Source: Xenophilus arseniciresistens
GTDB taxonomy: Bacteria > Pseudomonadota > Gammaproteobacteria > Burkholderiales > Burkholderiaceae_C
DNA length: 64,000 nt
NCBI RefSeq assembly: GCF_028023875.1
Contig: NZ_JAQIPB010000006.1
Coordinates: 186,001 to 250,000, forward strand
Direction of reading: 5' to 3'
Shown here: piece after piece, positions 17,030-26,416 of the stretch
Numbering within the stretch: the first letter of the stretch is position 1
Layout of the letters: every line of letters starts with the position of its first letter
Notes under the pieces: model-generated
Database searches by the model: none
Told to the model about the DNA's origin: nothing
Seen by the model: only the letters and a program-made list of their open reading frames with translations
Program-made: the position numbers and the translations under genes

Positions 17030-18217
17030 TCAGCGCGCGACCGCCACCGGCTTGGCCGCGGCCGGCCGCGCGGTGCGGCGTGCGGCGGCGCGGGCCTCCA
17101 TGCGCAGCACGCCCCAGGCCACGCCGTACAGGGCTGCAAACACGCTGCCCATCAGCAGCACGTCGCCCCACCAGGGCCGGGCCGGCGTCTCGCCGCCCCA
17201 GGCCACCATCACCAGCAGCACCACCACGAGGTGGGCGCAGAACACGGGCAGCGAGGCGCGGCCCAGGGTCTCGAGCACGCGCGGGCGCGGCAGCCTGCGC
17301 GCGAGCGCAGGGCCATAAACCACCGCCACCACCCCAATGGCCGCCAGGTCCAGCAGCCGCAGCGGGCCCAGCCGCCACTTGTCGAACAGCAGGTTCATGA
17401 CCTGCCACTCGCCGAACGGCGCCTGCCCGCCGGGGCCCAGATGGCGCCACAGCAGCACCGCAGCGGCCAGCACCAGCGCTGCGCGCGCCAGACCGGGCGC
17501 GATGCGGTAGGGCTGCGCGTCGGGCGCCTGCCGACCCGCGCCCAGCGCCAGGCCCACCACCCACAGCAGTTGCCAGGCCAGGGTGTCGAAGGAGCCGGTT
17601 TCGCTGAAGGGCACGGGCACATGCAGCAGGCCGCGCAGCTGCTCGTAGAGCCAGGGCGTGAAGCCGAACTGCGCCAGCGCCCACAGCAGGGCGCTGAGCA
17701 GCAGCGGCCCGCGCCAGCCGCGCGCCAGGCCCCAGGCCATCACCCAGGGGCTGAGCAGCATGAACAGGATGTACAGCGGCAGGATGTCCAGCAGCGGCGG
17801 CTGGTACACCAGCAGCAGCGCGAAGACGAAGCTCTGGTGCGGGTGGGCCAGGTAGTAGCCCAGCAACTGGTGCACCGCAGGGTTGTCGACGCGCAGGCTC
17901 AGGGCCGTGATCACGGTGAACAGGAAGAGCAGGGTGGCGGCCTGGCACATGTAGACGGTGAGCGCCCGGCGCCAGAAGGCGCGCCGCATGGCGGGCCGGC
18001 CAGCCGTGTGGCCGATGCGCGCGTACACCAGGCCCGAGACGAAGGCCGACAGCAGCACGAAGCCCTCGGCCGCCGAGACGAAGCCGAAGGGCTGGCCCAC
18101 CGGGTCGGTCAGCCGGCTGGGCACATGCGTCACGGTCATCAGCACCAGCATCAGGCCGCGAAGGGCGTCGATCTCCCACAGGCGGGAGGATCGAGGCGGG
18201 TCTTGCGCAGTGTTCAT
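17030..18217 (-). CDS. OpgC domain-containing membrane protein
   Basis: A 395-residue protein with about ten hydrophobic helices, of the OpgC/acyltransferase-3-like family. The N-terminal motif RLWEIDALRGLMLVLMTVTHVPSRLTDPVGQPFGFVSAAEGFVLLSAFVSGLVYAR is represented by the DALRG and VTHVPS elements typical of OpgC. OpgC succinylates osmoregulated periplasmic glucans in some bacteria; no glucan synthase genes (opgG/H) are in the window, so that role is uncertain. The C-terminal tail is Ala/Arg-rich. Confidence 0.85.
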   Translation of the reverse strand: MNTAQDPPRSSRLWEIDALRGLMLVLMTVTHVPSRLTDPVGQPFGFVSAAEGFVLLSAFVSGLVYARIGHTAGRPAMRRAFWRRALTVYMCQAATLLFLFTVITALSLRVDNPAVHQLLGYYLAHPHQSFVFALLLVYQPPLLDILPLYILFMLLSPWVMAWGLARGWRGPLLLSALLWALAQFGFTPWLYEQLRGLLHVPVPFSETGSFDTLAWQLLWVVGLALGAGRQAPDAQPYRIAPGLARAALVLAAAVLLWRHLGPGGQAPFGEWQVMNLLFDKWRLGPLRLLDLAAIGVVAVVYGPALARRLPRPRVLETLGRASLPVFCAHLVVVLLVMVAWGGETPARPWWGDVLLMGSVFAALYGVAWGVLRMEARAAARRTARPAAAKPVAVAR

Positions 18218-18398
18218 GAAGGCTGACTCTGCCTACCCGAGCTGTGGCAAGTTGTCGTCCAGGGCCTTGTTTACACCGCTGCACGGCCGGCCGATGCGCT
18301 GGGCACAATGGCCCGCGCGTGGTGCATGCCCAAGCGGCGTACGCACTGCTTTCGGGCGCCGCTGCGTGCGCCTTTCCACAAGCGACGAGGATGCCGTG

Positions 18399-19454
18399 AT
18401 GACGAATGACCTGCGTGCCCTGCTGGGTACCCAACTGCCGCTGATCCAGGCGCCCATGGCGGGCGTGCAGGGCAGCCGGCTCGCCGTGGCCGTGACGCAG
18501 GCCGGCGCCCTGGGCTCGCTGCCCTGCGCCATGCTCGGTGCCGATGCGCTGCGTGCCGAGCTGAAGGCCCTGCAGGATGGCCTGCGCCCGCAGCAGCCGT
18601 GGAACCTGAACTTCTTCAGCCATGTGCCGCCTGCGCCCGATGCCGCGCGCGAAGCAGCCTGGCGCCAGGCGCTGGCGCCTTACTACGCCGAACATGGCAT
18701 CGATGCAGCCGGCATTGCCGCGGGCCCGGGCCGCAACCCCTTCAGCGCCGAGATCGCCGACCTCGTCGAGCCCTTCCGCCCGCGGGTGATCAGCTTCCAC
18801 TTCGGCCTGCCCGATGCCGCGCTGGTGCAGCGCGTCAAGGGCTGGGGCGCGCGCGTGCTGGCGTCGGCCACCACGGTGGAGGAGGGGCTGTGGCTGCAGG
18901 CGCACGGGGCCGATGCGGTCATTGCCCAGGGCCTGGAAGCGGGCGGCCACCGGGGCCATTTCCTGTCGCATGACCTGAGCCGGCAAATGGGTGTCTTTGC
19001 GCTGGTGCCGCAACTGGTGGCCGCGCTGCGCGTGCCCGTGATCGCGGCCGGCGGCATTGCCGACGCGCAGGGCGTGGCGGCAGCGATGGCGCTGGGCGCG
19101 GCAGGCGTGCAGGTGGGCACGGCTTTCCTTTTATGCGACGAGGCCAGCACCAGCGCCTTGCATCGCGCCGCGCTGCAAAGCGAGGCTGCGCGCCACACGG
19201 CGCTCACAACCCTGTTCACGGGCCGGCCGGCGCGCGGCATCGTCAACCGCGTGATGCGCGAGATGGGGCCTCTGAACCCGGTCGCGCCTGAATTCCCGCT
19301 GGCCACTGCGGCCATTGCGCCCCTGCGGGCCAAGGCCGAGGCGGCGGGCAGCACCGACTTCACTTCGCTGTGGGCGGGGCAGAACGCCTCGGGTTGCCGT
19401 GCGCAGCCGGCGGCGCAACTGGTGCGCGCGCTGGCGGCCGGCCTGCCGGCCTGA
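18399..19454 (+). CDS. NAD(P)H-dependent flavin oxidoreductase / nitronate monooxygenase family
   Basis: A 351-residue FMN-binding TIM-barrel enzyme. Visible motifs are [12 protein letters not shown] at the N-terminus, [11 protein letters not shown] (FMN phosphate and substrate loop, about 190-200), VIAAGGIAD and [17 protein letters not shown], all characteristic of nitronate monooxygenases and 2-nitropropane dioxygenase-like proteins. It oxidises alkyl nitronates in characterised members. SD GAGG at 18387-18390 could serve GTG 18396 or ATG 18399; the ATG has the better spacing. It lies 34 bp before the enolase-superfamily gene in the same direction. Confidence 0.9.
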   Translation: MTNDLRALLGTQLPLIQAPMAGVQGSRLAVAVTQAGALGSLPCAMLGADALRAELKALQDGLRPQQPWNLNFFSHVPPAPDAAREAAWRQALAPYYAEHGIDAAGIAAGPGRNPFSAEIADLVEPFRPRVISFHFGLPDAALVQRVKGWGARVLASATTVEEGLWLQAHGADAVIAQGLEAGGHRGHFLSHDLSRQMGVFALVPQLVAALRVPVIAAGGIADAQGVAAAMALGAAGVQVGTAFLLCDEASTSALHRAALQSEAARHTALTTLFTGRPARGIVNRVMREMGPLNPVAPEFPLATAAIAPLRAKAEAAGSTDFTSLWAGQNASGCRAQPAAQLVRALAAGLPA

Positions 19455-19488
19455 GCCCGAACCAGACAACACGCAGGAGACAACCACC

Positions 19489-20601
19489 ATGAAGATCCGC
19501 TCGGTCAGCCCCTTCATCCTGCATGTGCCCGTCACGGGCTCGCAGATCGCCGACAGCACGCACAGCATCACGCACTGGGGTGTGGTGGGCGCGCGCATCG
19601 ACACCGAAGACGGCCTCTCGGGCTACGGTTTCACGGGCACGCATGCGCATCTGCCCAGCGACCAGCTCATCACCCGCTGCATCGAGCGCTGCCACGCGCC
19701 GCTGCTGGTGGGCGAGGACGCCCAGGACGTGCGGCGCCTGTGGTGCAAGCTGGCGCGAAACCCGGCGCTGCAGTGGATCGGCCGGGCCGGCATCACGACC
19801 TTGTCGCTGGCCGCCATCGACGTGGCGCTGTGGGACCTGAAGGCCAAGGCGGCCGGCGTGCCGCTGTGGAAGCTGCTGGGCGGCCAGGTGCGCGAGAAGG
19901 TGCGGGCCTACAACACCGACATCGGCTGGCTCAGCATTGCCGACGACAAGCTGGTCGACGGCGCGCGCCGCGCGGTGGACCAGGGCTTCACGGGCATCAA
20001 GATCAAGGTCGGCTCCGCCGTGGAGCGCGACCTGCGGCGCCTGGCCGCCGTGCGCGCGGCCATCGGCCCCGAGGTGACGCTGGCCGTGGACGGCAACGGC
20101 AAGTGGTCGCTGGCCGAATGCCTGCGCTTTTGCCGCGGCGCCGAGCCGCATGACGTGTTCTGGTTCGAAGAGCCGCTGTGGCACGACGACGTCAAGGGCC
20201 ACGCCCAGCTTGCACGCAGCACCCCCATCCCGGTGGCGCTGGGCGAGCAGCTCTACACGGCCGATGCCTTCAGCGAGTTCTTTGCGCAGCAGGCCATCCA
20301 CTGGGTGCAGCCCGACTGCACGCGCATGGGCGGGCTCAGCGAAGTGATCCAGGTCTGCGAAGCCGCGCATGCCTTCCGCCTGCCCGTGGCGCCGCATGCG
20401 GGCGACATGAGCCAGGTGCACGTGCACCTGAGCTACGCGCATCCGGCCTGCGAGGTGCTGGAATACATCCCCTGGATCAAGGACTGCTTCACCGATCCGG
20501 CGCAGGTGGTGGACGGGCATTTCCGCCTGCCGCAGCTGCCCGGCGCGGGCACCACGCCCACGCGCGAGGCGTGGGAGCGCCATCGCCAGCCCACCGTTTG
20601 A
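19489..20601 (+). CDS. Mandelate racemase/muconate lactonizing enzyme family protein
   Basis: A 370-residue enolase-superfamily enzyme. The KIKVG motif gives the catalytic Lys of the KxK pair (about 165-169). Metal ligands appear as Asp in [10 protein letters not shown], Glu in FWFEEPLW and Glu in ALGEQLYT, and PHAGDMSQ supplies a possible catalytic His. SD AGGAG at 19473-19477. It is likely an acid-sugar dehydratase or epimerase; the substrate cannot be set from sequence. It is distant from the two glucarate dehydratase-type paralogues at 35.2 and 45.4 kb. Confidence 0.87.
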   Translation: MKIRSVSPFILHVPVTGSQIADSTHSITHWGVVGARIDTEDGLSGYGFTGTHAHLPSDQLITRCIERCHAPLLVGEDAQDVRRLWCKLARNPALQWIGRAGITTLSLAAIDVALWDLKAKAAGVPLWKLLGGQVREKVRAYNTDIGWLSIADDKLVDGARRAVDQGFTGIKIKVGSAVERDLRRLAAVRAAIGPEVTLAVDGNGKWSLAECLRFCRGAEPHDVFWFEEPLWHDDVKGHAQLARSTPIPVALGEQLYTADAFSEFFAQQAIHWVQPDCTRMGGLSEVIQVCEAAHAFRLPVAPHAGDMSQVHVHLSYAHPACEVLEYIPWIKDCFTDPAQVVDGHFRLPQLPGAGTTPTREAWERHRQPTV

Positions 20602-20631
20602 CGGTTTCGCCTTCAAACGCATAGCTTCGTT

Positions 20632-20671
20632 GGGGTGCCTTGCCGTGCGTCAGCACTGTCTGCGGCACCCC
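20632..20671. repeat. Inverted repeat between convergent genes
   Basis: GGGGTGCC (20632-20639) and GGCACCCC (20664-20671) can pair around a 24-nt loop. Outer segments also match in inverted form: TTCAAACG at 20612 and CGTTTGAA at 20699, and ACGGTTT against AAACCGT. The whole gap 20602-20714 may fold into a long interrupted hairpin acting as a two-way transcription barrier. No T-run directly follows the inner stem. Confidence 0.45.
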
Positions 20672-20714
20672 GCCTCGCTCTGCGCTTGAATGCAAAACCG
20701 TTTGAAAGACGCTT

Positions 20715-22259
20715 TCAGTTGCGCTTGGGGCTGACCGTGCGGCGCGCGCTGACGCTGCCCTGTGCGTCCACGCTTTCCAGGTGCACGTCGAAGCCCCACA
20801 GCCGCGCCACGTGCTTGAGCACTTCGGGCGTGTCCTCGTGCAGCGGCCGGTGGTCGCGCACCGTGTGGCGCAGCGTGAGGGAACGGTCGCCGCGCAGGTC
20901 CACGTTCCAGACCTGGATGTCGGGCTCGCGGCTGGCGATGTCGTACTGGCGCGAGAGCGATTCGCGCAGCAGGCGATAGCCGCTTTCGTCGTGGATGGCC
21001 GAGACCTCCAGCTCCGCTTCGCTTTCCTGGTCGCGGATCGCGAACAGCCGGAAGTCGCGCATCACCTTGGGGCTCAGGAACTGGCCCACGAAGCTCTCGT
21101 CCTTGAAGTTGCGCATGGCCCAGTCCAGCGTCTTGACCCAGTTGCTGCCAGCGATGTCGGGGAACCAGTGCCGGTCTTCATCGGTGGGCTTTTCGCAGAT
21201 GCGGCGCAGGTCGGTGTACATGGCAAAACCCAGCGCATAGGGGTTGAGGCCGCTGTAGGCCCGGTGCCCCACGGGCGGCTGATACACCACCGCCGTGTGC
21301 GAGGCCAGCCACTCGACCATGAAGCCGTCGGCCAGCAGGCCCTGGTCATACAGGGAGTTGAGCAGCGTGTAGTGCCAGAAGGTGGCCCAGCCCTCGTTCA
21401 TCACCTGCGTCTGGCGCTGCGGGTAGAAGTACTGGGCGATCTTGCGCACGATGCGCACCACCTCGCGTTGCCAGGGCTCGAGCAGGGCGGCGTTCTTCTC
21501 GATGAAATAGAGCAGGTTCTCCTGCGGCTCGGGCGGGAAGCGCCTTGTGTTGTCGGCCTCGGCGGCGGCGGCGCTGCCGCGCGGCACGGTACGCCAGAGG
21601 TCGTTGACCTGCTGCTGCAGGTGGCGCTCGCGCTCCTCGCGCAGGGCGATCTCCTGCGCCAGCGAGCGCTTCTGCGGCCGGCGGTAGCGGTCCACGCCGT
21701 GGTTCATCAGCGCGTGGCAGGAGTCCAGCAGCGCTTCCACCGCATCGATGCCGTGCTTTTCCTCGCACTCGGCGACGTAGTTCTTCGCGTAGACCAGGTA
21801 GTCGATGATCGAGGAGGCATCCGTCCACATCCGGAACAGGTAGTTGCCCTTGAAGAAGCTGTTGTGGCCGTAGGCCGCATGCGCGATCACCAGGGCCTGC
21901 ATCGCCATGGTGTTCTCCTCCATCAGGTAGGAGATGCAGGGGTCGGAGTTGATGACGATCTCGTAGGCCAGGCCCATGAAGCCGCGGCGGTAGTTCTTCT
22001 CGGTGGCGATGAACTGCTTGCCGTAGGACCAGTGGCGGTAGATCACGGGCATGCCCACGCTGGCGTAGGCGTCCATCATCTGTTCGGCCGTGATGATCTC
22101 CAGCTGGTTCGGGTAGGTGTCCAGGCCGAAGGCGCGCGCGGTGCGCGCGATCTCGCCGTGGTACTGCTCGATCAGCTCGAAGCTCCAGTCGGCCGGGCTG
22201 GGCAGGCGCTGGGGCACCCGCTCGAACACAGGGGGCTGCCGCTCAAGAACAGTGGTCAT
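20715..22259 (-). CDS. spoVR: SpoVR family protein (YcgB-like)
   Basis: A 514-residue SpoVR/YcgB protein. In non-sporulating proteobacteria it is part of the PrkA-YeaH-SpoVR stress cluster, induced in stationary phase and starvation; its biochemical role is unknown. Typical segments include YPNQLEIITAEQMMDAY near 45-60, YLFRMWTDASSIIDYL, NEGWATFWHY and GLNPYALGFAMY. The length matches E. coli YcgB (510). The ATG at 22259 is taken; an in-frame start 11 codons upstream would add unconserved residues. It is third in the prkA-yeaH-spoVR operon. Confidence 0.93.
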   Translation of the reverse strand: MTTVLERQPPVFERVPQRLPSPADWSFELIEQYHGEIARTARAFGLDTYPNQLEIITAEQMMDAYASVGMPVIYRHWSYGKQFIATEKNYRRGFMGLAYEIVINSDPCISYLMEENTMAMQALVIAHAAYGHNSFFKGNYLFRMWTDASSIIDYLVYAKNYVAECEEKHGIDAVEALLDSCHALMNHGVDRYRRPQKRSLAQEIALREERERHLQQQVNDLWRTVPRGSAAAAEADNTRRFPPEPQENLLYFIEKNAALLEPWQREVVRIVRKIAQYFYPQRQTQVMNEGWATFWHYTLLNSLYDQGLLADGFMVEWLASHTAVVYQPPVGHRAYSGLNPYALGFAMYTDLRRICEKPTDEDRHWFPDIAGSNWVKTLDWAMRNFKDESFVGQFLSPKVMRDFRLFAIRDQESEAELEVSAIHDESGYRLLRESLSRQYDIASREPDIQVWNVDLRGDRSLTLRHTVRDHRPLHEDTPEVLKHVARLWGFDVHLESVDAQGSVSARRTVSPKRN

Positions 22260-22300
22260 TGGGTACCTCCGCGCTGACGCGCTGCGGTGCAAGCGCCTTC

Positions 22301-22324
22301 GGGCGGCCGGGCGGCCGGGCGGCG
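22301..22324. repeat. Short tandem repeat (GGGCGGCC, about 3 copies)
   Basis: Two perfect copies and a third with one change at the end of the octamer lie directly after the yeaH stop, in the 66-bp gap before spoVR. Probably a GC-rich slippage product; no function is evident. Confidence 0.6.
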
Positions 22325-22325
22325 C

Positions 22326-23618
22326 TCATGCCGCCACTCCTTCCTTCTTGAACAGCTCGCGGAACACCGGGTAGATGTCCTGCGCGCTGTTGACCTTGCG
22401 CATCGCGAAGTGCGGCTGCCCGGCTTCGAGCTGCGTGTATTCCTGCCACAGGTTCTGCTCGGTCTCGGCCACCTGCACGTAGGCGTAGTAGCGCACCAGC
22501 GGCAGGATGTCCTGGGCCAGCAGTTCGCGGCAGCGGCCGCTGTCCTGGTGCCAGTTGTCGCCGTCGCTGGCCTGGGCACCGTAGATGTTCCATTCGCCGC
22601 TGGGGTAGCGGGCGCGGATGATGTCGCGCATCAGCACCAGCGCACTCGAGACCACGGTGCCGCCAGTTTCGGTGGCGTGGAAGAACTCGTCCTCGCTGAC
22701 TTCCTGGGCCTGCGTGTGGTGGCGGATGAAGACCAGCTCGATCTTTTCGTAGTGCCGCGTGAGGAACAGGTACAGCAGCATGAAGAAGCGCTTGGACATG
22801 TCCTTGCGCGTCTCGTCCATGGAGCCCGAGACGTCCATGAGGCAGAACATCACGGCCTTGGCGCTGGGCACCGGCGTCCTGACGCGGCTGCGATAGCGCA
22901 GGTCGATCGGGTCGATGTAGGGCACATGCCGCGCGTGCTTGCGCAGTTCCTCGATGGCGAGTTCGGTCTCGTGCCTCTGCTGGCGCAGCAGCGCGCTTTC
23001 GGCCTCGGGGTGGGCCTCCAGCGCGATGAGCCGCTGCACCAGCCGGCGCAGCTCCTTGCGGTCTTCGCCGCCGAGCGCGATGCGCCGGGCCAGCGCGCCG
23101 CGCATGGAGCGCACCACATGCAGGTTGTTGGGCGTGCCGTCGCTGGTGAAGCCGGCTCGGTGGCTCTTCCATTCCGGCACCTCGGCCAGCTGGGTGCGGA
23201 CCAGGTGGGGCAGGGCCAGGTCCTCGAAGAAGACCTGCATGAACTCCTCGCGCGTGAGGCGGAAGACGAAGTCGTCCTCGCCCTCGCCGCTGTCGCTGGC
23301 CTCGCCGCTGCCCGAACCGCCGCCGCCCTGGCCCTGCGGCCGCTCGATGCGGTCGCCCTTGACGTACTCCTGGTTGCCCGGATGCACGTACTCGCGGTTG
23401 CCGCCCGGCGCATGGCCGAAGGTGGGCTCGGACACATCGCGGCGGGGCAGGGTGACGTCCTCGCCCTGTTCCAGCTCGCGGATGTTGCGCCCGCTCACGG
23501 CCTTGCGCACCGCATCGCGGATCTGGCCGCGGTAGCGGCGCAGAAAGCGCTCGCGGTTGCCCACCGACTTGTTCTTGCCGGACAGGCGGCGGTCGATGAT
23601 CTGTTGAAGCAAGGCCAT
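22326..23618 (-). CDS. yeaH: DUF444 family protein YeaH
   Basis: A 430-residue DUF444 protein of the YeaH type. The N-terminus (IDRRLSGKNKSVGNRERFLRR in shorter form: DRRLSGKNKSVGNRERF) and the segment VMFCLMDVSGSMDE, a von Willebrand A-type MIDAS motif DxSxS at about 247-251, are diagnostic. A Gly/Ser/Glu-rich linker at 95-115 is low in complexity. It acts with the kinase PrkA/YeaG in sustained stress responses in E. coli. It follows prkA by 33 bp and precedes spoVR, in one transcription unit. Confidence 0.93.
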   Translation of the reverse strand: MALLQQIIDRRLSGKNKSVGNRERFLRRYRGQIRDAVRKAVSGRNIRELEQGEDVTLPRRDVSEPTFGHAPGGNREYVHPGNQEYVKGDRIERPQGQGGGGSGSGEASDSGEGEDDFVFRLTREEFMQVFFEDLALPHLVRTQLAEVPEWKSHRAGFTSDGTPNNLHVVRSMRGALARRIALGGEDRKELRRLVQRLIALEAHPEAESALLRQQRHETELAIEELRKHARHVPYIDPIDLRYRSRVRTPVPSAKAVMFCLMDVSGSMDETRKDMSKRFFMLLYLFLTRHYEKIELVFIRHHTQAQEVSEDEFFHATETGGTVVSSALVLMRDIIRARYPSGEWNIYGAQASDGDNWHQDSGRCRELLAQDILPLVRYYAYVQVAETEQNLWQEYTQLEAGQPHFAMRKVNSAQDIYPVFRELFKKEGVAA

Positions 23619-23651
23619 GTCAGCCTCCCGGTTGAAACACAGGCGCAGACC

Positions 23652-25574
23652 TCAGGAGCTCTTTCGCACGCGCAGGTACCACTCGCACAGCAGCCGCACC
23701 TGCTTGGCCGTGTAGCCCTTCTCGACCATGCGGGTCACGAAGTCCTCGTGCTTCTTCTGCTCGTCGGCGCTGCTCTTGGCGTTGAAGCTGATGACGGGCA
23801 GCAGCTCCTCGGTGTTCGAGAACATCTTCTTCTCGATCACGGCGCGCAGCTTCTCGTAGCTGGTCCACAGCGGGTTCTTGCCCGCGTTGCTGGCGCGCGC
23901 GCGCAGCACGAAGTTCACGATCTCGTTGCGGAAGTCCTTGGGATTGGCGATGCCTGCGGGCTTTTCGATCTTCTCGAGTTCGGCGTTGAGCGAGGCCCGG
24001 TCGAACACTTCGCCCGTGTCCACGTCGCGGTACTCCTGGTCCTGGATCCAGTAGTCGGCGTAGGTGACGTAGCGGTCGAAGATGTTCTGGCCGTACTCGG
24101 AGTAGCTCTCGAGGTAGGCGGTCTGGATCTCCTTGCCGATGAACTCGGCATAGCGCGGTGCCAGCAGCTCCTTGATGTAGCCCACGAACTTCTGCTCGGT
24201 CTCGGGCGGGAACTGCTCACGCGCGATCTGCTGCTCCAGCACGTACATCAGATGCACCGGGTTGGCCGCCACCTCGGAACTGTCGAAGTTGAAGACCTTG
24301 GAGATGATCTTGAAGGCAAAGCGCGTGGACACGCCGCTCATGCCTTCGTCGACGCCCGCGTAGTCGCGGTACTCCTGCAGCGACTTGGCCTTGGGGTCGG
24401 TGTCCTTGAGGCTTTCGCCGTCATAGACCTGCATCTTGCTGAACAGGTTGGAGTTCTCGGGCTCCTTCAGGCGCGTGAGCACCGAGAACTGCGCCATCAT
24501 CTTCAGCGTGCCCGGTGCGCAGGGCGCGGCCGAGAGCGAGGAGTTGCGCACCAGCTTGTCGTAGATCTTGATCTCTTCGGACACGCGCAGGCAGTAGGGC
24601 ACCTTGACGATGTAGATGCGGTCCAGGAAGGCCTCGTTGTTCTTGTTGTTGCGAAAAGCCTTCCACTCGCTTTCGTTGCTGTGGGCCAGCACGATGCCAT
24701 CGAAGGGGATCGCGCCGAAGCCCTCGGTGCCCTTGAAGTTGCCTTCCTGCGTGGCCGTCAGCAGCGGATGCAGCACCTTGATCGGCGCCTTGAACATCTC
24801 GACGAATTCGAGCAGGCCCTGGTTGGCCAGGCACAGGCCGCCGGAGTAGCTGTACGCGTCCGGGTCGTCCTGGGCATAGGTCTCGAGCTTGCGGATGTCC
24901 ACCTTGCCCACCAGCGAGGAGATGTCCTGGTTGTTCTCGTCGCCGGGTTCGGTCTTGGCCACGGCGATCTGGCGCAGCACTGAGGGGAAGCGCTTGACCA
25001 CCTTGAACTGGCGGATGTCGCCGCCGTATTCCTCCAGCCGCTTCACGGCCCAGGGCGAGAGGATGCGCTGCAGGTAGCGGCGCGGGATGCCGTACTCCTT
25101 CTCGAGGATCTCGCCGTCCTCGGTGGGGTCGAACAGGCCCAGCGGCGATTCGTTGACCGGCGAGCCTTGCAGCGAATAGAAGGGCACCTGCTCCATCAGC
25201 TGCTTGAGCCGCTCGGCGATGGAGCTCTTGCCGCCGCCCACCGGCCCCAGCAGGTAGAGGATCTGCTTCTTCTCCTCCAGGCCCTGCGCCGCGTGGCGGA
25301 AGTAGGAGACCACCTGTTCGATGGCGTCCTCCATGCCGTAGAACTCCCGGAAGGCCGGGTAGATCTTGATGACCTTGTTGGCGAAGATGCGGGACAGCCG
25401 CGGGTCGTTGCGCGTGTCCAGCAGCTCGGGATCGCCGATGGCCTTGAGCATGCGCTCGGCCGCGGTGGCGTAGGCCGTGGCATCGCGTTTGCAGATGTCC
25501 AGGTAGTCCTGGAGGGAAAGAACCTCTTCGCGGGTGCGCTCGAAGCGAGCGGCGAAGTTGCTGATGACGTCCAT
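23652..25574 (-). CDS. prkA: PrkA family serine protein kinase (YeaG)
   Basis: A 640-residue AAA+ PrkA protein. The Walker A motif GPVGGGKSSIAERLK is near 103-117. The AAA domain is followed by the C-terminal PrkA kinase-like domain (about 400-640), with motifs such as LGLFDPTEDG, IPFDGIVLAHSNESEW and GMSGVSTRFAFK. Length matches E. coli YeaG (644). The start at 25574 (MDVISNF) is preferred to one 8 codons upstream. It heads the prkA-yeaH-spoVR operon, and a -24/-12-like element lies about 115 bp upstream. Its physiological substrates are not clear from sequence. Confidence 0.95.
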   Translation of the reverse strand: MDVISNFAARFERTREEVLSLQDYLDICKRDATAYATAAERMLKAIGDPELLDTRNDPRLSRIFANKVIKIYPAFREFYGMEDAIEQVVSYFRHAAQGLEEKKQILYLLGPVGGGKSSIAERLKQLMEQVPFYSLQGSPVNESPLGLFDPTEDGEILEKEYGIPRRYLQRILSPWAVKRLEEYGGDIRQFKVVKRFPSVLRQIAVAKTEPGDENNQDISSLVGKVDIRKLETYAQDDPDAYSYSGGLCLANQGLLEFVEMFKAPIKVLHPLLTATQEGNFKGTEGFGAIPFDGIVLAHSNESEWKAFRNNKNNEAFLDRIYIVKVPYCLRVSEEIKIYDKLVRNSSLSAAPCAPGTLKMMAQFSVLTRLKEPENSNLFSKMQVYDGESLKDTDPKAKSLQEYRDYAGVDEGMSGVSTRFAFKIISKVFNFDSSEVAANPVHLMYVLEQQIAREQFPPETEQKFVGYIKELLAPRYAEFIGKEIQTAYLESYSEYGQNIFDRYVTYADYWIQDQEYRDVDTGEVFDRASLNAELEKIEKPAGIANPKDFRNEIVNFVLRARASNAGKNPLWTSYEKLRAVIEKKMFSNTEELLPVISFNAKSSADEQKKHEDFVTRMVEKGYTAKQVRLLCEWYLRVRKSS

Positions 25575-25690
25575 AGGGCACCTCCATCGGGTCAACAAGG
25601 CTCTGCGCCGGGTTCAGGGCCCGGACAGCCACATTCGCCTCATTGATCGCCCATTTCGCCCTGGCTGGCCCATTTGGACGTGATCGCGCG

Positions 25691-25708
25691 GTGCAACTGT
25701 CCGTCCCC
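25691..25708 (-). promoter_or_regulatory. Possible sigma-54 (-24/-12) promoter of prkA
   Basis: On the minus strand GGGGACGGACAGTTGCAC contains the GG-N10-GC spacing and an exact TTGCA -12 element, but the -24 element matches TGGCACG only partly. yeaG is nitrogen-starvation-responsive in E. coli, which makes a sigma-54 promoter reasonable. Treat as a candidate only. Confidence 0.3.
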
Positions 25709-26323
25709 TGAATGAACCCCCCATTTGCAGATTGGTGGGCCCAGCATAAGACAAATAACGCGGCAAGGTCATTGGCCGTTGGCGCGATTTGCGAATTTAC
25801 AAATCGAATTCCACAAAAAACGACCGGGCTGCGTCCTCTTTCGAACGAGCAAAAGCCATGCCGGCTGGCCGGTGCGGCGCCAAACTCGTGCGCAATGCGG
25901 TCATTTCGCCCGGGCGTATATCTACATCAGGCCCCTGCAAGTGCGCCCGGCGCAGTTTTCCCTCGGGGAGAGACGATTGAGGCTCTGGAGTTCCGACAAT
26001 TTTCTGCCGGGGAAATTGGTGTTACCGAGTATTACCCGGCTAAAAGAAAAAGAATCCGGATAAAAAATAGGCGCTGTCCCAGCCTATCTCGAAAGCCTGC
26101 GGCGGCTGACAGCAAAGTAGGACGGGCCGCATGCCTGGTGGCCCAAATCGGCCAATTCGACGGGCCCGGGCTGCGATGCCCCGGCGCGGGGCGTCGCGCA
26201 ATTCCAAAGCCGGAGCCTTCCATACTATTGCGAATAGCCGCCCTTTGCCGGCGGCGGCCCAAAGCCCTTTGCGCGGCTGTTTCATTCGACGAGTGCCGGC
26301 GCCCGCCGCCGGATCGGCGCAGG
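25709..26323. other. Gene-free, lower-GC intergenic stretch between dnaJ and prkA
   Basis: About 615 bp with AT-rich patches (for example around 25745-25810 and 26020-26070) and no reading frame with recognisable protein character. A 112-codon frame on the plus strand (25725-26063) has no family resemblance and atypical composition. One clear element is the palindrome CGATTTG-N8-CAAATCG at 25785-25806. The region probably carries upstream regulatory DNA for prkA. Confidence 0.5.
25785..25806. repeat. Palindrome CGATTTG-N8-CAAATCG upstream of prkA
   Basis: Perfect 7-bp inverted arms separated by 8 bp, about 211 bp before the prkA start and about 80 bp upstream of the candidate -24/-12 element. 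The position fits an enhancer or activator site. No second copy was noticed in the window. Confidence 0.45.
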
Positions 26324-26351
26324 CAAAAAAAGACCGCCGGGCAGGGCGGTC
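26324..26351 (-). terminator. Rho-independent terminator of dnaJ
   Basis: On the minus strand GACCGCC-CTGCCC-GGCGGTC is a perfect 7-bp stem followed by a run of seven T residues (26325-26331 as A on the plus strand). It lies about 65 bp after the dnaJ stop. Confidence 0.85.
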
Positions 26352-26416
26352 CTGGGGGGCAGCGGTGGCTCAGGCGCTGGCGCGGGCCGGGGCCGGCCGC
26401 GCGCCGTGGGGTGCCA

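Noticed and set aside
22301-22324. GGGCGGCC octamer repeat as a regulatory or phase-variation element
   Set aside because: It lies after a stop codon and only about three imperfect copies exist; most likely simple GC-rich slippage.
22287-24983. An 898-codon plus-strand open frame opposite yeaH and prkA
   Set aside because: Leu/Val/His-rich antisense translation of two well-supported genes; no protein signature.
25725-26063. A 112-codon frame in the dnaJ-prkA gap
   Set aside because: No family resemblance, no convincing ribosome-binding site and composition unlike the host; kept only as non-coding DNA.
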